From Sipunculus nudus (lineage: Eukaryota > Annelida > Sipuncula > Golfingiida > Sipunculidae): 64,000 bases of DNA. Below are positions 30,401-39,400 of this stretch, piece after piece. Both the position numbers and the translations under genes were made by a program. The stretch covers positions 19,031,508-19,095,507 of the forward strand of contig CM049313.1 of NCBI GenBank assembly GCA_026874595.1, in the 5' to 3' direction. Within the stretch, counting starts at the first letter, position 1. Each line of letters begins with the position of its first letter. The notes under the pieces were generated by a model. It did no database searches, was not told where the DNA came from, and saw only the letters and a program-made list of their open reading frames with translations.

Positions 30401-33400
30401 ATAGTCATGGTCCATTGTCCGTCGTCCGTCCGTCTGTCCGTCCGTCCGTCTGTCTGGATGTCCGTCTGTAAGACTGGCACGTTTCGACACCGTTGGACCT
30501 ACGAATCTGAATTTCGGCATACAGTTAGATGTCCCCATAATCTCCTACCATGCCAAAAAAGTCAATAGGACTTGGTTCCTTTGAGATATTAAGGAAAAAC
30601 CTCAATTTTTTATTAGAAATCTATTTTCACACTTCAGGACTGCCTAATATCAAAACCACTCATCTGGTTTTCTTCATATTTACCATAAATATTCCTCTAT
30701 ATAGTTCCTATGTACATGCCAGATATTAAGTCAGTATTTTATAATTTAAAAAGGTATGGGCCCAAACACAATGGACTTTGTAAAAAAATCAGGAAGATAT
30801 TTGGTCACTTAAGACCTAAAGTGTTAAAGGTAGGGACTTTTTTCCAGTAATACAACTTTAATTAATCAAAATTTAATTGTATACCAAAAATTAGATCAAA
30901 ATTTGTTAAATTTTTTTAAATATTGGCAAAAATATAAAATTGGTACCTTAAATTTTGCCCAACTTTGGCCATGGCACGTTTTTTTCCTGTAAGTACTGTG
31001 GATTTAATTTTCACACCATGTATACATAAGGATATAATCTGTAAAAATCTGAAATTTGAAAATAAAAGCTGCAAAATTAGGCTAGTTATTGAATTTTTTT
31101 GGAGGCTCTTGTTGTATTCCCTTACATTGTCAAGCAGTCCACTTTAATGACTGTAGGTCATTCAGTGCACATCTCTATGCTCTCCAGGCTGTTGACATAA
31201 TTTTGGATATCCCCAAAAATCTCTTACCATACCGAAAATTGGGTCATTAGGACTTTGTTCCTTCGAGATATTAAGGAAAAAAAACTCAGTTTTCCATAAA
31301 AAAAAGCCATTGTTACACTTCAAGGCTGCCTTATATCAAAACCACTGATCTGTTTTTGATCGTATTTAGTATTCACATTCTTTTATACATTTTCTATGAA
31401 CATACCAAAAATTAGGTCAGTATTGGGTATTATTTTGAAGTTATGGGCCAAAACATAATGCAATTTTTTTTTTAAATCAGGAAATATATATACTCACATG
31501 AGAATTGCTGAACCTAGAGACTTTTTTTCAGGAATATAACTTTATTTAATCAAGATTCAATTGTTTACCCAAAATTAGATCTGAATTTTGCAAATTTTTC
31601 AAGTTATTAGCATAAATAAAAAATCAATACCTTAAATTTTGTCCAACTTTGGCACTGTTGATTTAATTTTCCCAGCATATATGCATAAGGATTTAATCTT
31701 TTAAAATCTAAACTTTCAAAAGAAATTGATTGGAATGAATAGCTTTTATTCATGTTTTCATACACCATGTCAAGTGTTGTTTACATCTAGCCCACCTAGT
31801 AGTACAGCCTTCACTTGCATTATGTAACCCACCCCAGGCAGCTTACCTTGGCCTAGCTTGGCCACTACTAGCAGGCTTCCCCTCGCCCTGCACTCATCCC
31901 CCCCCCCAGCTGGTGCATAAACTAGATGAATGTTATAATTTTTCTGTATTTTATTTTATTCTTGGACATGCTACATTTTAGATTTTGTATTGAACCACCA
32001 GGGTTACAATGATTAAAGTGTACATTTAATTGTGTCCACAAAGTGGTGTATTGCTGTGAAAGTGTGGATGTTCATGAGATAAGTAATTCCTTACTTCAGA
32101 AGAGTAAAAACTTCACCAGGTGTGAAATTGACTATTAATTCCAGTAATTAATTAAAACTGGGATAGTAATTAGCACAATGATATTGTTTGTCCCTCATTC
32201 AACCAACAGTGTGTATACTTTATTTGAAAAGATGTTTTATTTTATCAAATTTACTTTTATTTTATTTTGGTGAATAAAATTAAGCATGTTCTGAAAACTC
32301 CAATATGCAAAACTTTTTAATAGTGATTCAAGGAATATTCTTGTAGATGCCATGTTGTGCCATTATTTTCTTTTAAAATCAGTTTAAACATTTATGATTT
32401 AAAAATAATAAAATATATGTGTATGCATAATATGACCCAATGTTTTTTACTCTGTATATATAATGATTGCAACTTTTGCAACAATTCTAATATTTTAACT
32501 TATATTTTCAGCTTTTTTAATTAAAAATTTATAAACCTGTAAATAAAAAAATGATTCAGATAAAAACTTCTTAATGAAAAAGTGGATCTGCTTAAAAAAA
32601 TAGGATTATATATAAACTTAAATGCATTATTCTCTTGAAAGTGAAATAAAGGTATTAGTCCATTCTGTCCACTTGCCTGTCCATCTGTAAATTTTCGTAT
32701 GCAACACAGTATCTCAAAACTTTTACTGTTTTTCTTCATGACAGTCTTGTCAGAGTATTAGTTTGCAATCATATATTTAGAACTTTACTATAACCAAGTA
32801 GGAGGGCCCCTTTTCTCTTAGCTTTTCATATTCTTATATAAATGAAAAACATTACAATAGAATATTTCTACATCCACCTTCATGCTGCCCTCACTTTTCC
32901 CTTCTCCGAACCCCATCCCAAAGTCAGCCTCAGTAAGCAAGAACAAGATGAATCAGATATATTCATACTTCTGTCGGTCTGTTAAGCAGGCACAAATTGT
33001 AACCGCTGGACTTAGAACCTTGTAACTTGGGATTCTGAGAGGTCAATGAAAAATCTCCTTGGAAACCAGAAATTAGGTCTCTGTTACCCATATCCTTCCA
33101 GCTATGGGGCCCCAAAGTACCCCCCCAGAAAAGTAAAAAATTTCATACAAAATCTTCAATATCTCATTAACTACTTGACTGATGGTCATGATTTTTGGCA
33201 TACATATTGATCATGAGATGTTCCATCACTTCCTGAGGACTGGTGGCGCCACCTGTATTTTTCGATTTTTTACGAATTTTCTTCTCTATTTTTGATACCT
33301 TTAAAAATGTGAACATCTGTTAACAAGGCACAAATCGTAACGACTGGACCTAGAATCTTCATTCTCGAAACACTGAGAGACCTATGAAAATTCTCCATGG

Positions 33401-36400
33401 AAACCAGAAATTAGGTCTCTGTTACCCATATCCTTGCAGCTATGGGGCCCCAAAGTACCCCCCAGAGTAGTCAAAAATTTCATACAAAAACTTCAATATC
33501 TCAAGATCTACATCACTGATGGTCATGATTTTTGGCATACATATTGATTATGAGATGTTCCATCAGTTCCTGCAGACTGGTGGCGCCACCTGTATTGTTC
33601 GATTTTTCACGATTTTTTCCTCTATTTTTGAGACCTTTAAGGATGCTGTCATCTGTTAGCGTGGCATAAATCGTAACGACTGGACCTAGAATCTTAATTA
33701 TTGCCACACTGAGAGGTCCGTGAAAAATCTCCTTGGAAACCAGAAATAAGGTCTCTGTTACCCATATCCTTCGAGCTATTGGGCCCCGAAGTACCCCCCC
33801 AGAGTAGTAAAAAATTTCATACAAAAACTTCAATATATCAATAACTACATCACTGATGGTCATAATATTCGGCATACATATTGATCATGAGATGTATCAT
33901 CAGTTCCTGCAGACTGGTGGCGCCACCTTTATTGTTTGATTTTTTTACGATTTCTTCCTCTATTTTTGAGACCTTTAAGGATGCTGTCATCTGTTAGCGT
34001 GGCACAAATCGTAACAACTGGACCTAGAATCTTTATTCTCGAAACACTGAGAGACCTATGAAAAGTCTCCATGGAAACCAGAAATAAGGTCTCTGTTACC
34101 CATATCCTTCGAGCTATTGGGCCCCGAAGTACCCCCCCAGAGTAGTAAAAAATTTCATACAAAAACTTCAATATCTCAATAACTACATCACTGATGGTCA
34201 TAATATTCGGCATACATATTGATCATGAGATGTATCATCAGTTCCTGCAGACTGTTGGCGCCACCTTTATTGTTTGTTTTTTTTACGATTTCTTCCTCTA
34301 TTTTTGAGACCTTTAAGGATGCTGTCATCTGTTAGCGTGGCACAAATCGTAACAACTGGACCTAGAATCTTCATTCTCGAAACACTGAGAGACCTATGAA
34401 AAGTCTCCATGGAAACCAGAAATTAGGTCTTTGTTACCCAACCCTAGAGCTATGGGGCCCCAAAGTACCCCCCAGAGTAGTCAAAAATTTCATACAAAAA
34501 CTTCAATATCTCAATAACTACATCACTGATGGTCATGATTTTTGGCATACATATTGATCAAGAGGTGTTTCATCAGTTCTTGCAGACTGATGGCACAACC
34601 TGTATTTGTTCGGGGTTTTTTTAACGATTTTTTCCTCTATTTTTGAGACCTTTAAGGATGCTGTCATCTGTTAGCGTGGCACAAATCGTAACAACTGGAC
34701 CTAGAATCTTCATTCTCGAAACACTGAGAGACCTATGAAAAGTCTCCATGGAAACCAGAAATTAGGTCTTTGTTACCCAACCCTAGAGCTATGGGGCCCC
34801 AAAGTACCCCCCAGAGTAGTCAAAAATTTCATACAAAATCTTCAATATCTCAATAACTACAACACTGATGGTCATGATTTTCGGCATACATATGGATCAT
34901 GAGCTGTTCCATCAGTTTCTGCAGACTGGGTGCGCCACCTCTATTTTTTTTCAAATTTTTACGAATTTTTTTTCTCTGTTTTTGAGACCTTTAAAGATGT
35001 GGTTATCTGTCAACAGGGTACAAATTGCAACAACTGGACCTAGAAACTTCATTCTTGTCATACAAGGAGGCCCATGAAGAGTGCCTGTGGAAACTTGAAT
35101 TTAGGTCTCTGTTACCCATATCCTTCAAGCTATAGGACTCTGAAGTATCCCTCAGAATAATGGACAATTTGATACAAAAGCTGAAGTATCTGAACAACTA
35201 ATGCAGAGATCACCATGATTCTTTGCATGGATATTGACCATTAAGTGTTTTTATTAGTTTCTGCAGACTGGTGGAGCCACCTGTATTTTTGTATCCTCCA
35301 AAACGAAGTTTTGCAGATACTATGTTTTTGACCGGGTTCCTCCGCCGCCGCCACGTTTGTTTCCAGAGAGCTCCTCTGAGAAAAATGGACCGATTTTTCC
35401 AAAACTTACACTAATTATCTAGTCACATGTGAACTAGTGCCTAACCAATTTGTGTTGACCTCTGACCTTTCCCCTCTCTCCAGCGTCCATTTGTGCGTCT
35501 GATCCACACATAAACCCTCATATCTCGGAAACCGTTTGACCAATCAGGAAATAAAATTTATACAAATGTAGCACTTGGATTGCTTTATAACATACACAAA
35601 AATGGTGGCGCCACCTGTAACCATGTTTGCACAGTGGCCATCTGTTCATCTGCCTTGGGTTAAAATCACTCATATCTCTGCAGTGAATTAACTAATTCAC
35701 CTGAAATTGGACATGCATATACATCCAGGATAGCTTTCTTGATTTTATGACAGATGGCGCCACCTACATTCACGTTCACGCTGATCACATCCAAGCTCAT
35801 ATCTCAGGAACCGTTTGACTGATTGGGTCAAAATTTTGCATGTGTATAGATATCACATAGCTCTTTATCATACGCAAAACTGGTGGCGCCACCTGCAACC
35901 ATTTTTGCACAGCGTCTGTCTGTTTTCTGCTGTGGGATAATGTCACTCATATCTCGGCAGTGGTTTGACATATCTGCCTAAAATTTTGCAGTTTTATACA
36001 TCCTGGATAGCTTTCTTGATTTAATGACAGGTGGCGCCACCTTCATTCTAGTTTATGCTGCAGACATCCGAGCTCATATCTCGGGAACGTTTGAACGATT
36101 GGGCAAAAATTTTTCCATGTGTATAGATCTCACATAGGTCTTTATCATACACAAAACTGGAGGGGCTACCTGCAACCATTTTTACACAGCGTCTGTCTGT
36201 TTGTCTGCTGTCGGCTAAAATCACTCATATACATGTAGTGGTTTGACTTTTCTGCCTAAAATTTTGCATATGTATACAACTTGGACAGCTTTCTGGATTT
36301 GTGGTAGGTGGCACAACCTACATACACATTTAGGCTGCAGACATCCATGCTAATATGCAACATACCTTACTCTATTTCCCCTTGCCACTCAATCCATGCC

Positions 36401-39400
36401 TCACTTCAACCGTTCCACTCTGATTTTGGCGGATACACGTAGTCACTTGTCGCCTACCCGTATTCTAGTTTTTAAAGTTTACACATTTTTTCTCTATTTT
36501 TGAGATATATAAATACAGACTAAATCTTGGCCTGTTGGTTAATCTGTTTGATGCTTCAGTTGAATGGGTATATACTACCATTCTGATGATAAAATTTCCT
36601 TTCTCTTCCCAGTCAGCTGAGCGTCATGACCCATGGGTCACTTGTATTTATTACCACACAAAACCAGCATATGCCTCTTTCCCAAATCATATTTTTTATC
36701 ATATATAACAGCTGAGCGCCGTGACCCATGGGTCCCTTGTTTTGTTCACAATTTCAAACTAGACTTCTTCTGTCATGTGACAGTCATGGATCACCACCTA
36801 TCCCCTACCCCTGATTCTCCAACTGTTGGGTGTTCTCACTAATCTTATTTTGATGTCTATCTCTAACTTTAGTTCTGTAAAAAATAAATGAAATTTTGTT
36901 GTTCCTTCTTGATATTTCACAGATGAGCTCAAAATGTTGATGTTACATTTTTTGCAATTTGCATATTATTAAAAATTTAAGAAGGAATTGCTAACAAAGT
37001 TTTTCCTGCACTCCTTTGTTGTAAATGGCACATGTATGGTAAAGTTTCCACTTTCTAGCAGGATATTATTTTTTGACACAGAAACTTCTAACAAAAACTC
37101 CCATCCAAATTTCTTTGGAAATTACAGTCATCACTTTTTTGTGCCAAGATTTAAAAAAAAAATAAAAGCAAATTTTACCAAACTGGATGTTAGTAAATAT
37201 CAGCAAAGAAAAGAAAGCTGTAGCCACCATACCTGTTTCTACGCGAGTGAAATGGCCCACCAGTGAATGTTCAGAGTCCATCTAGGGCACATACACGATA
37301 AGGAGCTTTAACATGGCCAACTGCTTCATCAATTTTGAGTGCTCACAGAGGACTTTTGGAAGGTATATGCAAAAGAAAAAAAGAATCAAAATGAATTGAA
37401 TCAGAGGTTATTCAGCTGAGCATTATGACCCATGGGCCACTTGTTTATCAGAGCTCTTCAACTAAAGTAGGACTGGTGAGATTTTTATTATGCCCCCGCC
37501 ACAAAGTGGCCGGGGCATATAGTTTTACCCATGTCCGTCCTTCCGTCATTCCGAAATGAAACAGTTGTACGGACTTTTTTTTCGCAATGCCTGCAGATAT
37601 TGGCCTGATTTTTGGTGTGTGGGCAGATAATGACCAGTTACAGATCGAGTTTGCATTTCGTCCGGGTTGATTTACTTTTGACCATTTTATGGCTCCTTAA
37701 CTTAGAAAATTTCATGAAAAATAGAAATTTACATGACAAATACACATGTACAGATTTTTTATCGCAATGCCTACACATATTGGCCTGATTTTTGGTGTGT
37801 GGGCAGATAATGACCAGTTACAGATCGAGTTCGGGTTTTGTCCCAGTTGACCTACTTTTTACTGTTTTACGGCTCCTTAACTTAGAAAATTTCATGAAAA
37901 TTGGAATTTTCATGACAAATACACATGTACCGACTTTTTTTTCGCAATGCCTGCAGATATTGGCCTGATTTTTGGTGTGTGGGCAGATAATGACCAGTTA
38001 CAGATCGAGTTCGCGTTTTGTCCCGGTTAACCTACTTTTGACCGTTTTATGGCTCCTTAACATAGAAAATTTCATGAAAAAATATTAATTTTCATGACAA
38101 ATGTACATGTACAGCCATTTTAAGCCCTCAGCTCATAGGCTCATTTGCTATACTCGTCACCCAAGCTGTCCGTCTGTCCGTCCGTCCGTCTCTCTGTTTG
38201 GTGTCCGTCAGTCCGTCTGTTCCGCGTCTGTTAACTTTTACCTTGTGAGCTGGATATCTCTAAAAGGATTCACCATTGGAATTTTATTTCATCAGTGAAG
38301 ATGTATATCGATAAAATCTCGGCCAAGTTCGAAGATGGGTGACCTTGACCCATTTTTCTACATTTTAGAGCTGATTATAGAAAAACACTCAGAAGCTTAT
38401 ATCTCAGGAACCATTGTGTAGATTTTCACAAAACTTACTATGATCATTGGGTCTGATGGTCTGTACGTGCTGCACAATTTTGGTGGCGCCACCTGCAGTT
38501 TCTGATTTTTTAATGAAATTTTATCGGATTTTTCAATTTTGGCCTTTTGTGCAGGATATCTCCAAAGGTATTCAACACAGAAACTTCATTTCTTCAGTGC
38601 TATTGCATTATATTTACAAAATCTTGGTCAAGTTCAAAGATGGGTGATCTTGACCTACTTTTCAAGGTCACAGAGCTTAGTATAGAAAAATAATTAGGAG
38701 CTTATTTCTCAGGAAGCATTTGGTGGATTGTTATGAAACATGGTACATACCTCTCCAATTTAAATTTATAACTGATTATCAGCTTTTGCTAATATTCTAG
38801 TTTCGCAATGCAATGCTTACAGATACTGGCCTAATGATTGGTCTGTGCGCGCATAATGACCACTCACAGATCGAGTTGCATTTTGTCCCAGTTAACCTAT
38901 TTTTGACCATATGACAGATCCTGAACATAGAAAATTTCATGAAAGACAGAAATTTCTACGAAAAATGCACATGTATGGACTTTTTTTCACAATGCCTGCA
39001 GATTCTGGCCTGATTTTTGGTGTGTTGCTTGAAAATGACCCGTTACAGATTGAGTTTGCATTTTGCCCCTGTTGACCTACTTTTTACCATACAACATCTC
39101 CTGAACTTAAAAAATTTTACAAAATTTAACAAATGATTCTCATTTGCCCCAGGCGGGGGCATTCGTGTCGTTCAGACACATCTAGTTTAAAATATCATGG
39201 AGAACAATGTGTCATACAGATACCACCAATGTGTCAGAACTGAAGGATGGGAGGCATGCTTCACAATATCTGTCTCAATAAGTTTGGTTTATATACAGGA
39301 CATGTAACATATTTTCTTTTTGTTCTCTTGACAGGCCGCCCTAGATGATGTTGCTCTGTTCTTCCATGATCCATTAGGGGGCGCTCAAATAGCAGTGCTG

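Noticed and set aside
33513-34213. Long minus-strand frames (120 and 94 codons) with similar peptides
   Set aside because: Translations of adjacent 338-bp array units. Similarity comes from the DNA repeat and frames break in other units.
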